Position numbers and translations under genes: made by a program. Shown one piece after another: positions 14,401 to 24,993 of a stretch of 64,000 bases of DNA (the first letter of the stretch is position 1; each line of letters begins with the position of its first letter). The notes under the pieces were generated by a model, which saw only the letters and a program-made list of their open reading frames with translations, ran no database searches and had not been told where the DNA came from. This DNA is from Henricia sp. BOLD:AAB3569. Taxonomy: Eukaryota > Echinodermata > Asteroidea > Spinulosida > Echinasteridae. The DNA is taken from the NCBI GenBank assembly GCA_037783545.1, contig JBBELK010000296.1, forward strand, positions 338,979 to 402,978, written 5' to 3'.

Positions 14401-17400
14401 CTTGCTTAAACAACTCTATATCCCAAACGTGTTCTGCAAATTTCAGCAATTTCCCGTTTAAACCGACCGAGTTATGGGCGAATCTAGTAAAAACTCCCTG
14501 CCGGCACATTTTTTTGCACAAGCATACGCCGCTTTCGGGAAACATTGCGTCTGAAGCGTTCGCTATTTTGGAACTGAAGGAATTTCCAGACAAACTTCAA
14601 ATTTGTCCTGCTTAAACAACTCTATATCCCAAACGTGTTCTGTAAATTTCAGCAATTTCCCGTTTAAACCGACCGAGTTATCGCCGAATCTAGCAAAATA
14701 TCCCTGCCGGCACATTTGTTTGCACAAGCAGACGCTGCTTTCGGAAAACATTGCGTATGAAGTGGTCGCTATTTTGGAACTGAAGGAATTTCCAGACAAA
14801 TTTCAAATTTTGTTGCTTAAACAACTCTATATCCCAAACGTGTTCTGCAAATTTCAGCAATTTCCCGTTTAAACCGATCGAGTTATGGGCGAATCTAGCA
14901 AAAACTCCCTGCGGCACATTTTTTTGCACAAGCAGACGCTGCTTTCGGAAAACATTGCGTATGAAGTGGTCGCTATTTTGGAACTGAAGGAATTTCCAGA
15001 CAAACTTCAAATTTTGCCTGCTTAAACAACTCTATATCCCAAACGTGTTCTGCAAATTTCAGCAATTTCCCGTTTAAACCGATCGAGTTATGGGCGAATC
15101 TAGCAAAAACTCCCTGCGGCACATTTTTTTGCACAAGCAGACGCTGCTTTCGGAAAACATTGCGTATGAAGTGGTCGCTATTTTGGAACTGAAGGAATTT
15201 CCAGACAAATTTCAAATTTTGCTTGCTTAAACAACTCTATATCCCAAACGTGTTCTGCAAATTTCAGCAATTTCCCGTTTAAACCGATCGAGTTATGGGC
15301 GAATCTAGCAAAAACTCCCTGCGGCACATTTTTTTGCACAAGCAGACGCTGCTTTCGGAAAACATTGCGTATGAAGTGGTCGCTATTTTGGAACTGAAGG
15401 AATTTCCAGACAAATTTCAAATTTTGCTTGCTTAAACAACTCTATATCCCAAACGTGTTCTGCAAATTTCAGCAATTTCCCGTTTAAACCGACCGAGTTA
15501 TGGGCGAATCTAGTAAAAACTCCCTGCCGGCACATTTTTTGCACAAGCATACGCCGCTTTCGGGAAACATTGCGTCTGAAGCGTTCGCTATTTTGGAACT
15601 GAAGGAATTTCCAGACAAACTTCAAATTTTCCTGCTTAAACAACTCTATATCCCAAACGTGTTCTGCAAATTTCAGCAATTTCCCGTTTAAACCGACCGA
15701 GTTATGGGCGAATCTAGTAAAAACTCCCTGCCGGCACATTTTTTGCACAAGCATACGCCGCTTTCAGGAAACATTGCGTCTGAAGCGGTCGCTATTTTGG
15801 AACTGAAGGAATTTCCAGACAAATTTCAAATTTTGCCTGCTTAAACAACTCTATATCCCAAACGTGTTCTGCAAATTTCAGCAATTTCCCGTTTAAACCG
15901 ATCGAGTTATGTGCGAATCTAGCAAAAACTCCCTGCGGCACATTTGTTTGCACAAGCAGACGCCGCTTTCGGAAAACAATGCGTATAAAGTGGTCGCTAT
16001 TTTGGAACTGAAGGAATTTCCAGACAAACTTCAAATTTTGCCTGCTTAAACAACTCTATATCCCAAACGTGTTCTGCAAATTTCAGCAATTTCCCGTTTA
16101 AACCGACCGAGTTATCGGCGAATTTTGCAAAAACTCCCTGCCGGCACATTTTTTGCACAAGCATACGCCGCTTTCGATAAACATTGCGTCTGAAGCGGTC
16201 GCTATTTTGGAACTGAAGGAATTTCCAGACAAACTTCAAATTTTGCCTGCTTAAACAACTCTATATCCCAAACGTGTTCTGCAAATTTCAGCAATTTCCC
16301 GTTTAAACCGATCGAGTTATGGACGAAACTAGCAAAAACTCCCTGCCGGCACATTTTTTGCACAGGCATACGCCGCTTTCGATAAACATTGCGTCTGAAG
16401 CGGTCGCTATTTTGGAACTGAAGGCATTTCCAGACAAACTTCAAATTTTGCCTGCTTAAACAACTCTATATCCCAAACGTGTTCTGCAAATTTCAGCAAT
16501 TTCCCGTTTAAACCGATCGAGTTATGGGCGAATCTAGCAAAAACTCCCTGCGGCACATTTTTTTGCACAAGCAGACGCTGCTTTCGGAAAACATTGCGTA
16601 TGAAGTGGTCGCTATTTTGGAACTGAAGGAATTTCCAGACAAATTTCAAATTTTGCTTGCTTAAACAACTCTATATCCCAAACGTGTTCTGCAAATTTCA
16701 GCAATTTCCCGTTTAAACCGACCGAGTTATGGGCGAATCTAGTAAAAACTCCCTGCCGGCACATTTTTTGCACAAGCATACGCCGCTTTCGGGAAACATT
16801 GCGTCTGAAGCGTTCGCTATTTTGGAACTGAAGGAATTTCCAGACAAACTTCAAATTTGTCCTGCTTAAACAACTCTATATCCCAAACGTGTTCTGTAAA
16901 TTTCAGCAATTTCCCGTTTAAACCGACCGAGTTATCGGCGAATCTAGCAAAAACTCCCTGCCGGCACATTTTTTGCACAAGCATACGCCGCTTTCGATAA
17001 ACATTGCGTCTGAAGCGGTCGCTATTTTGGAACTGAAGGAATTTCCAGACAAACTTCAAATTTTTCCTGCTTAAACAACTCTATATCCCAAACGTGTTCT
17101 GCAAATTTCAGCAATTTCCCGTTTAAACCGATCGAGTTATGGACGAAACTAGCAAAAACTCCCTGCCGGCACATTTTTTGCACAGGCATACGCCGCTTTC
17201 GATAAACATTGCGTCTGAAGCGGTCGCTATTTTGGAACTGAAGGCATTTCCAGACAAACTTCAAATTTTGCCTGCTTAAACAACTCTATATCCCAAACGT
17301 GTTCTGCAAATTTCAGCAATTTCCCGTTTAAACCGACCGAGTTATGGGCGAATCTAGTAAAAACTCCCTGCCGGCACATTTTTTGCACAAGCATACGCCG

Positions 17401-18099
17401 CTTTCGGGAAACATTGCGTCTGAAGCGTTCGCTATTTTGGAACTGAAGGAATTTCCAGACAAACTTCAAATTTGTCCTGCTTAAACAACTCTATATCCCA
17501 AACGTGTTCTGTAAATTTCAGCAATTTCCCGTTTAAACCGACCGAGTTATCGCCGAATCTAGCAAAATATCCCTGCCGGCACAGTTTTCGCACAAACAGA
17601 CGCCGCATTCGGAAAACATTGCGTATGAAGTGGTCGCTATTTTGGAACTGAAGGAATTTCCAGACAAACTTCAAATTTTGCCTGCTTAAACAACTCTATA
17701 TCCCAAACGTGTTCTGCAAATTTCAGCAATTTCCCGTTTAAACCGATCGAGTTATGGACGAAACTAGCAAAAACTCCCTGCCGGCACATTTTTTGCACAG
17801 GCATACGCCGCTTTCGATAAACATTGCGTCTGAAGCGGTCGCTATTTTGGAACTGAAGGAATTTCCAGACAAACTTCAAATTTTGCCTGCTTAACCCTTT
17901 CATTCCCGGAGGCGCCAAAAGGAGCCCTTTGTTTTTTTCGCTTTAATCCCAAAGGCACCAAATGGTGCCCGAGATTGTCTTTCAGTTGAGACCCAAGGCG
18001 ACTTTTGTCACCACCTGCAAATGCTTTCAGAGTTTTTTGGTTTGGCGCCCTCTATTGGCATGAATGAAGACGGTTCAAGTTTTACACGCGCGCCCGCCC

Positions 18100-18107
18100 T
18101 ATATAAA
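18100..18107 (+). promoter_or_regulatory. TATA box of transposase copy 1
   Basis: TATATAAA lies 98 bp upstream of the proposed start codon at 18,205, directly after a GC-rich stretch (CGCGCGCCCGCCC). It is conserved in all four copies. The spacing suggests transcription starting near 18,130. Confidence 0.6.
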
Positions 18108-18204
18108 TTCACAAAACTAAAAAGGGACAACAATAGGGTGGGTTTGCCGGGAATACATAAAAGGGGAGGACGCACAGTACAGACGCCATTTGCATCCTGA
18201 AACT

Positions 18205-20451
18205 ATGATGGCAACAGACGTCGATGGCATGTTGGCCGAAATTTTGGCAGACAGTGGCTCAGAATCAGATGAAGGTTCCATTCAAGATGAGTCTTCTGAC
18301 GACGATCCCGAAACGGCAGAAGACGGCATTACTGCAGCATTTCGTGAGGTAATAATGGAATTCGGTAATAATTAATACTAATTCTTTGGTGAACATTATC
18401 AGCAGCATGATCGGTGTTATGTTAATGAATCAATTAGGCTAATGTAATTCGCCAGGCCCAGTATTTTTGTAGGCCCACCCCTAACGTCGGCCTATATAGG
18501 TCTATGGGGTTACAAATGCTGAAATTGAGAAATGTACATCATTACATGTAGTTAAAAAATGGCTCAATCAGTCTTGGTGACCAAATCCCTCCCCCCCCCC
18601 CCTCCCCCCCTCTGAAAATCTGAAAGTAATTACCAACATTCCTACAACACAAAAGAAGGGGGCTGTCCCGCTTGCCAAATATCTTGCAAATGCTATAAGC
18701 TGCTTTGAAAGAAATGAGGAAATTTGCATCTTCAAAATTTCGCATAAAATTGAACAGTTATTGGCAACGACCTTAATAGAGGGTGCCATTTTTTTCTTGT
18801 TTCCTTGTTTGCAACTACAAAGATTATACTCTAATGTTATAGTTTGTTTTTGTTGCAGCTTACCGACCAACCTGACCACCTGCCAAAATCGAGCAAGACT
18901 GCGAAGGTAGATTTCCGATCCGGTTGGGAGCAACGAGACCATTTCCAGTGTCCGACTGTGCCCTTCACGGGGAATCCTGGCCCGACCGGCGACTTTGCTA
19001 CGCTCTCAGCAGTGGAGATCTTCAAGCTGTATTTCTGTGACCTTGTGTGGCAGATGCTGGTGAACGAGACTAATCGCTATGCGCAACAAACAATAGACTC
19101 TAACCCTGATAAACAAGTTTCCTGGCACCCGACCAATATTCCAGAAATGATGGCATTTGTGGCACTTATCGTTGCTATGGGCATGAACAAATCATCTCAA
19201 TATAGAATGTACTGGTCGACATCTGAACTGTTTAGCTTGCCATTCTATCCGTCGATCATGTCACGCAATCGGTTCCTTTCAATTCTGAGATTCTTTCACA
19301 TATCCAATAACCAAATTGCTCAGACAGCCTCGGCTAAACGTGATAAACTTTCCAAAGTTCGACCCTTGATAGAAGTACTCGTCCCGAAGTTTCTAAACCT
19401 GTATAACCCTGCGCAGAATTTGTCTCCAGACGAGAGCATGTTAAAATTCAAGGGACGATTAAGTTTTGTTCAGTACATGCCGAAAAAACCAATCAAACGG
19501 GGTATGAAAGCCTTCTCCCTGAATGAATCAAAAACAGGGTACACATGTAATTGGAAACTATACACGGGAAGTGAGAACACCCAAACTGTTTATGTTGCAC
19601 ACATAAGTTCAGACTGCCCGCATCCAAACATACTGACCAAGCCCGCAAAATTAGTCATTGATCTGGTCCAGGGACTTGAGAATAAGGGTCATATACTATA
19701 TTGTGACAATTACTTCAATAGCCCAGCTCTTGTAGCTGAACTGTCTGAACTAGGATTCGGGTGTTGTGGTACTGTTCGGTACATGACCCAGGGGATTCCC
19801 CATGTTGCGAACCCCAAAAAACACAAAATGAAGAGAGAAGATGTCCCCCTTTTTTGGGTAAAAGGTGGGCAGTTGTGTATCGTTTGGCAAGACAAAAAAT
19901 CGGTAACACTTTTAACAAATATCGGGAACTCTGATGTGTCAAAAAAGCAAATTCGTTGCAAGAAGAGCACAAGTGGATTTCGTGACGTTCTGAAGCCAAA
20001 TTGTGTTGACCTGTATAATTTGAATATGGGAGGTACTGATGTTGCAGATCAATGTTTTCAGTACTACAATCATACGCACAGGAGTTTAAAATGGTGGAAA
20101 CGAATTTTTTTCCGTATGCTCGATATTTGTATTGTCAATAGCCGAGTAATTTTTAACGGCATAGAGGGCAACAGACATGTCAGTAACCTAGATTTTCGTG
20201 TAGGTATTGTACAAGGCTTGCTGTTAGGTTGGGAACGTACTAATGCAACAAGTCGGCCGAGATACCACATTCCTATTGATTTGGCAAGACAACAACACTA
20301 TCCTGGCAAAAACCGCAATGGAAAGAAACGCGACTGCATTGTTTGTAGCAACCGCACATTAAACAGGCGAAAACAGACCCGGATGATCTGTAAAGAATGT
20401 AATAAACCAATGTGCACAGTTCCTTGTTTTGAAAAATATCATACCAAATGA
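18205..20451 (+). CDS. piggyBac transposase, copy 1 (spliced, 578 aa)
   Basis: DDE-type piggyBac transposase; the family excises and integrates at TTAA without leaving footprints. I infer two exons, 18,205-18,348 and 18,859-20,451, joined in phase 0. The donor is CGTGAG|GTAATA and the acceptor TTTTTGTTGCAG|CTTACC. The start is the first ATG of ATGATGGCAACA, downstream of a TATA box. Exon 1 encodes an acidic, Ser/Glu/Asp-rich N-terminus of 48 residues. Exon 2 has the catalytic aspartates in SPDESM (D239), YCDNYF (D331) and MGGTDVADQ (D442, with D445 nearby). It ends in a Cys/His-rich domain (CIVCSN, CKECN, MCTVPCFEKYH), which is the usual C-terminal zinc-binding module that contacts the element ends. 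Length is normal for the family and the frame is unbroken. Residue 258 is Pro here (KKPIKRG) and Thr in copies 2 and 3. It is the only long plus-strand gene of the unit. Confidence 0.9.
18349..18858 (+). other. Transposase intron, copy 1
   Basis: A 510-bp GT..AG intron separates the acidic N-terminal exon from the catalytic exon. It holds a C tract near 18,590-18,608 whose length varies among copies (introns of 510, 518, 514 and 511 bp). The acceptor is preceded by a T-rich tract (GTTTGTTTTTGTTGCAG). Stops lie between the two open frames, so splicing is needed to produce the full enzyme. Confidence 0.75.
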
Positions 20452-20498
20452 TAAGTATGTATATGTACAATCTGCTCGCCTTCAAATCTGCCCCCGCC

Positions 20499-20583
20499 CC
20501 CCGCCCCCCACCCCATTCAATGTTGAAGACTGGTTCGACAAGCCACGGATTCAAACCAACATTGAATGGGGTGGGGGGCGGGG
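20499..20583. repeat. 26-bp perfect hairpin in transposase 3' UTR, copy 1
   Basis: The arms at 20,499-20,524 and 20,558-20,583 are perfect inverted repeats of 26 bp around a 33-nt loop. The outer part is C/G-tract (CCCCGCCCCCCACCCC) and the inner part is ATTCAATGTT. It begins 48 bp after the stop codon and would form a very stable RNA stem or DNA cruciform. The same structure sits at 29,048-29,132 and 37,585-37,669. Confidence 0.9.
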
Positions 20584-20830
20584 AGGGGGAGGGGCGAGAG
20601 AAAATACAAGTACATGCAGAAGTAGGGTTGAAGACACATCTTTTTAGACATTCAAGCATTTTTAATTTCTTAGATTTTTAACTTTTGAGTGCTTCATTTT
20701 CTTTTGTATTGTATACTTTTTAGGTATTTTCATTAGGATTTTCTTTTCTATATTGATGTACGAGTACAGGGCCTTGTATTACCAGTTTGTATTACTTTTG
20801 TTGTGTAAAAACTAGCTTGAAATTACACTT

Positions 20831-20836
20831 AATAAA
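20831..20836 (+). promoter_or_regulatory. Polyadenylation signal, transposase copy 1
   Basis: AATAAATAAA follows the transposase stop by about 380 bp, before the right piggyBac end. This is a plausible signal for 3' end formation inside the element. Confidence 0.5.
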
Positions 20837-21550
20837 TAAAAAGATGCACACTAAATTTCTCTTCTTTTTGTATGATTTGTGTCATCAGGTGTACACAAAA
20901 TCATCAGAGCTATTTAGTGCATGTAAACCACAGAGGGCTCACTTCAATGAAATGTCTCCCAAACCAGTGGGTCTCTAGTGACACTGGGCTCGTAATTGCT
21001 GTGGTAAACAAGGGTACTGTCTTATATGAGTGGGTGGTATTGAAAGGGTTAAACAGTTCACTAGTTTTTATTGAAGACCTGCATAAATTTCTTTCTCTTG
21101 GGCATTTAAGACGTTTTTTATTTGAGAAAGCTAGTGCATTAATGAACAGTAGCATTCAACTCTGAATTAACTTCTCAGTTAAACATGTTATTGACTATTG
21201 TAGACAATCTGTTATTCATAGTGGCAACATGCAACAATTATTTCTTTCACAAGTTGTAGGTTTTCCAAACAAGTGGTTTTCAAACCTGCACAACTTTTGT
21301 GGAAGATATTTTAGTCACATGGTGGCAATCATTGAAGACTGTCCGAAAATATAATTTTATCATAAATGTCTATATTGGATTAATCTGTATTTCATGAAAA
21401 GAAGTAAACAATAAATGAATAAATTGACAAGTCACCGACAGATTCTTGTGCACATTTCATTTGTAAGTTTTAATTTCTATTTTGACATTATGCATAGCCT
21501 ACACACTTATAATGCACATTACACTTTATTTATATTGATGACCTCATAAA

Positions 21551-21952
21551 ACATATGCGATGCAATCGAGCAAAATGAGTCGTAAGTCGGGATTTCTGAT
21601 TTTGAAATATAGACCATAATGTGAGCTTGGGCTGGATTTTTCAGCATTAGGAAACTATCCATCTTTCACACAGTGAAAACAAATATGATTTTTGGAAGGG
21701 AACAGGTAAAAAGTGAGTTTTCAAAAGTGGGCTTTTTAACGACTCCATGCAATACTATAACTTTAAACCTGATTTTCTCTCTTTCCGTACTTTCAATGTG
21801 TCCTAACTCCACGCCATAACTTTTGAACCAAAAGTCGTACCAATTTGGAGTTTCCACCAAATTAAAGCTTAAAGTGCCCTTGAAATGAAAATATAACTAA
21901 AAAGTGACCAGTTTTGACTTAAGACTCATTTTGCCCGATCGCATCACATATA
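21551..21952. repeat. Fold-back element 1, copy 1
   Basis: Imperfect inverted arms of about 38 bp (21,551-21,588 and 21,915-21,952) share GAGCAAAATGAGTC..TAAGTC around a 326-bp centre. It resembles a MITE or the end of a palindromic replicon. No gene is seen in it. Confidence 0.8.
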
Positions 21953-22287
21953 AGCTATTCATTAAATTTTCGGTATACTTGGCAATATGATCGAGACTTT
22001 TAGAGTTAAGTTATTTTTTGCCTTTATTCGGTAGCTTGTCATAGTTTGGTTGTTTTTACAATGGTCACTTCATAATGTGGCTTAAAATTAGCCGGTGTGA
22101 CTTGTTTCTAGTTTTGTTGGAAATGGTCACATTGATAAATTGTATTCATACATTGTTTTTTCAATTTTCTTGATTAACATCTGAAAAACAAAATTAAATT
22201 ACTACCGGTATATTGTACCACACATTTTCTAAAGAACATAAAATTTGTTTTCAACTATACACACAATTCCAAAATACACCCCTTTCC

Positions 22288-22649
22288 TACTCTCTAAATG
22301 TAAAAGAGTGAAAAACTCACTCTTCAAAAGAGTGACTCCCTTAAAAAACCACTCGGAAACAGTGAAAATCACTCTAAAAAGAGGGAAATTTTGTAAAAAG
22401 AGTGGCAATCACTCCAAAAAGAGTGCCAAAACCACTCAAAGAAGGAGCCATATAAAGGACAGCTCTTTTTCGAGCTGTCCTTTATATGGCTCCTTCTTTG
22501 AGTGGTTTTTGCACTCTTTTTGGAGTGATTGCCACTCTTTTTACAGAATTTCCCTCTTTTTAGAGTGATTTTCACTGTTTCCGAGTGGTTTTATAAGGGA
22601 GTCACTCTTTTGAAGAGTGAGTTTTTCATTCTTTTACATTTAGAGAGTA
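22288..22649. repeat. 362-bp near-perfect palindrome, copy 1
   Basis: Two arms of about 178 bp are nearly perfect inverted repeats around a centre reading GACAGCTCTTTTTCGAGCTGTC at about 22,460-22,480. The arms are rich in the motif AAAGAGTG/CACTCTTT, repeated about ten times per arm, so the hairpin could also fold into many small stems. Short reading frames on both strands here are palindrome artefacts. It is the longest palindrome in the unit and the best candidate for a hairpin terminus or replication structure. Confidence 0.95.
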
Positions 22650-22699
22650 CCCTTATAATTTTGGTTCTAATGGTGTTTGGTTGGGTGTATATTTGCACA

Positions 22700-22848
22700 G
22701 GTAGTATACACCCTTTGCAAACAAGAAACAAACAGTGAATTACTATTAAACTTGTACATTTGGTGAATCATAATATGAATCCCCCCCCCCCCCCCATATA
22801 TCGCCCCCATTGTATAAATTCAAGCAAGAGCAAAGGGTGTATACTACC
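22700..22848. repeat. Short inverted repeat with C tract, copy 1
   Basis: Perfect 19-bp arms (GGTAGTATACACCCTTTGC and its complement) lie at 22,700-22,718 and 22,830-22,848. A run of 16 C lies between them and varies in length among units. It has the look of a small MITE. Confidence 0.75.
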
Positions 22849-22977
22849 TTGAAACCACCTGGCAGTGAGAATATTTGTGAGACATTCTGGCAACATTGAT
22901 TCCAAACTGGGCACAGGCTGCAGTGGAGAAAAAGGAAAAACAATTAAATATGGGTTTCGGTCATTTAGGGTGTAACA

Positions 22978-23270
22978 TTGTGAATGGCCTGGATGTGATG
23001 TTTCTACAAAAATGGAAAGGCGACTTTCATGGATGTGATTTTGGTGGATATTACCCAATACCACATTCACACCCGAGCCAGAAATCACATCCAGGATTAT
23101 GTCGTTCAAGTCCAATATCATCCTGTGTAATTGAACCTGGATGTGATTTTTGGCTCGGATGTGATTTTGGATAATTGCTGCCAAAATCACATTCTAGCTC
23201 CAATATTGCATCCACTAAAACCACCTTTCCATTTTTGTAGAGAAATCACACCCAGGCCATCCACAGTGTA
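22978..23270. repeat. Imperfect palindrome with GGATGTGATT repeats, copy 1
   Basis: The outer arms (GGCCTGGATGTGATGTTTCT and a near-complement at about 23,240-23,260) enclose several direct and inverted copies of GGATGTGATTTTGG. It is a compound fold-back of about 293 bp, ending about 200 bp from the stop codon of the Rep gene. Confidence 0.85.
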
Positions 23271-24225
23271 AGATTGTTGGAGGTTTGTATTCTGTCTATT
23301 CTTTTTAAAGTATCTGCAAATCCTGCACCCTTCCCTTCTTCTGTCTCAAGTTGCCAGAATGGCACACATTTTCTGTTATCACTGCTAAATTAACGCATTT
23401 GAGCATGTTGCACAAACAAAAATTCACAAATATTAATGTTTAAAAATGATTGCAAACAGTCATTCGAGTAGTACTTAATGGTCGTCTACATGTACGTCAC
23501 TAATATTATCCAGTATGAAATGTGCGAAGCAAAATTTACAGGGACCTATATCCTTTTGTTGTTCTTGTGGAATTTGATACGAAAATGTGAATGTGTTCCA
23601 TCTGACTGTCATCATTTCTGTTTCACGAAAATCTATCGACCCCCCAGTAATGTAAACCAAGGGCTGCTTTCCAGTGCAAAATATGGGAGTATCTTTATCA
23701 AAAACGAGGTCTTTTGCATAATAACTCTTGGGTGCAGGCAGATGGACTGTTTGACCTTCTAAAAGAAGCAGCATGTCATTCCAAGGCAAGACTTGTGCAG
23801 TCCAACGAAAATCATTAAGAAACACAACCTCACTAGTTTCTGCTCCAACCCAGGCAAATGAACCTGTTGCTGGATTAGTAAAGGTTTTGAATACGGTATT
23901 TAATGGATTCAATAAAAAAGTTTTTCCGCAATTTGCTGGCCCGGTTATCATTATATTTCGATATTTTCCTCTCCCCTTTTGTAACAACAAATATATGCCA
24001 TTTACAAATGTACTTATCTCAATGTTATTTTGTTCCAGTATTTCTCGAGCACAGTCAAGCCACACCCCATTGCAATTACAGCCAGCTGGTGTAGCTGCAA
24101 CCTCACAAAGAACCTCAATTCTTGTATGCGAATCCCGTTCGAGCTGTTCTGGCGCTCCATGTAGATCCCAAGCATTCTGTGAATACATAATTAGATACAT
24201 TAATATGTAAATAAGACTGGTAACG

Positions 24226-24497
24226 AAGGGAGGGGTGTGGGGGGTGGGGTGAGGGGTGTGGGGGTGGGGTGAGGGGGGGGGGGGGGGGTGAGGGGGGTTG
24301 GGGGGGGGGGGGGGGGGTGGTGGGGGTCCTGGGGGGCAGGGTTGATGGGGGGACGAAGAGGAAGGAGGAATGGGGTGGGGACTGTCAGAATGAGGGGAGG
24401 GGGTGGGTGCGGTGGGTGGTTGTGGAATAGGTGGGGTGGGGGCTGGTGGGGGGGGGGAGGGGGTGGAGGGAGGGGAGGGGGAGGGGGGAGGGGGGTG
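24226..24497 (+). repeat. G-rich tract in the Rep intron, copy 1
   Basis: About 270 bp of GGGGTG, GGGGAG and G-run sequence on the plus strand (C-rich on the Rep sense strand). It has many runs of three or more G and could form G-quadruplexes. Length varies among copies. Reading frames through it are Gly/Trp/Arg artefacts. Confidence 0.9.
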
Positions 24498-24528
24498 ATG
24501 AAATAGAGAAATGAAAAACTAGGGCATG

Positions 24529-24737
24529 TATGGCTATACTATAGCCATAGGGCTAGTAGTAGCTAGTGTAGTAGCACTAAGTACATGTACTAAGTACCTA
24601 TTTCCCTCGGCCTTCGGCCTCGGGAAATAGGACCCTCTTGTGGTCACTCACAGTCCCTCGGGGCCCATAGACGTGCACTAGTGACCTCATTGCCAGTCGA
24701 TGTGTATACTAGTAGTAGTACTGTACTACTACTACTA
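24529..24737. repeat. Cluster of small palindromes in the Rep intron, copy 1
   Basis: Within about 200 bp lie several hairpin-capable motifs. They are TATGGCTATACTATAGCCATA (one mid-base off perfect) at 24,529-24,549, AGTACATGTACT at 24,579-24,590, a TATTTCCC..GGGAAATA stem at 24,599-24,629, and a GTAGTAGTAC/GTACTACTAC stem at 24,711-24,737. No coding potential is visible. Confidence 0.7.
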
Positions 24738-24936
24738 CGATGCAGACACACGCTGACACAGTAAACTCTAGGTGGCCGTGGCGGCACCCTGCCGATCAAC
24801 ATGCGTTAAAATATAATTTTCAACCGCTATACTTTAAACTTACTATTTACAGTTGGTGAAACCCCCATGTCGTGCTTGAGAATGAGAGACTGTATTCCTT
24901 GCCTAAAACCTTAACCCAAATCAGGCATCAGGCCCG

Positions 24937-24993
24937 TTATGTAAACAATATGCACGCGTAAGCGTGCTGCACGGCCCGGTATTGTTTACATAA
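24937..24993. repeat. Nested stem-loop (candidate replication origin), copy 1
   Basis: A perfect 14-bp stem (TTATGTAAACAATA and its complement) encloses a second hairpin, GCACGCGTAAGCGTGC, giving a T-shaped fold. It is identical in all three full units (33,483-33,539 and 42,130-42,186). Rep proteins of the HUH class nick at or near such hairpins, so it is a candidate origin. The nick site itself cannot be told from the sequence. Confidence 0.75.

Larger units (their letters stand above)
1..17890. repeat. 205-bp satellite array with 820-bp higher-order repeats
   Basis: About 87 head-to-tail monomers of 205 bp fill this stretch and run off the left edge. Each monomer contains the landmarks ACTCTATATCCCAAACGTG, CCCGTTTAAACCGA and TTTTGGAACTGAAGG. 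Several monomer types can be told apart by substitutions. They tend to follow a fixed four-type order, giving an 820-bp higher-order period (for example 225-1864), with local rearrangements. Each monomer has two TTAA sites: GCTTAAAC and the palindrome GTTTAAAC. On the minus strand each monomer reads as an 80-codon open frame that runs 38 bp into its neighbour. The frame begins at TTG rather than ATG, and 205 is not a multiple of three, so I do not call these genes. No centromere or telomere motif is recognisable. The same family recurs inverted at 46,096-49,256. Confidence 0.97.
17891..21052 (+). mobile_element. piggyBac element, copy 1
   Basis: The element body is 17,895-21,048 (3154 bp), with TTAA immediately outside both ends (17,891-17,894 and 21,049-21,052). 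The ends are short inverted repeats: CCCTTTCATTCCC on the left, and CCCTTTCAATACC when the right end is read on the minus strand (11 of 13 match). TTAA targets and ends beginning CCC are typical of the piggyBac superfamily. Just inside the left end are two palindromic motifs, GGCGCCAAAAGGAGCC and GGCACCAAATGGTGCC, possibly transposase-binding sites. The left TTAA belongs to the satellite (monomer context GCCTGCTTAA), whereas the right TTAA leads into the Rep segment. This copy therefore marks the insertion edge of the array. Confidence 0.9.

Noticed and set aside
1-17890. About 87 overlapping 80-aa minus-strand reading frames as a gene family
   Set aside because: Each begins at TTG, has no promoter or splice context of its own, and simply repeats with the 205-bp satellite period.
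1-17890. A CRISPR array
   Set aside because: The whole 205-bp monomer is repeated, with no variable spacers, and the genome is eukaryotic.
19710-20659. Minus-strand frames of 66-128 aa opposite the transposase
   Set aside because: Shadows of the transposase coding strand and of the 3' UTR hairpin.
22245-22768. Short frames on both strands at the palindrome
   Set aside because: They are mirror readings of a 362-bp palindrome (the same KITLKRGKFCKKSGNH string on both strands).
24288-24506. Gly/Trp-rich frame of 72 aa
   Set aside because: Translation of the G-rich tract, which changes length and frame between units.
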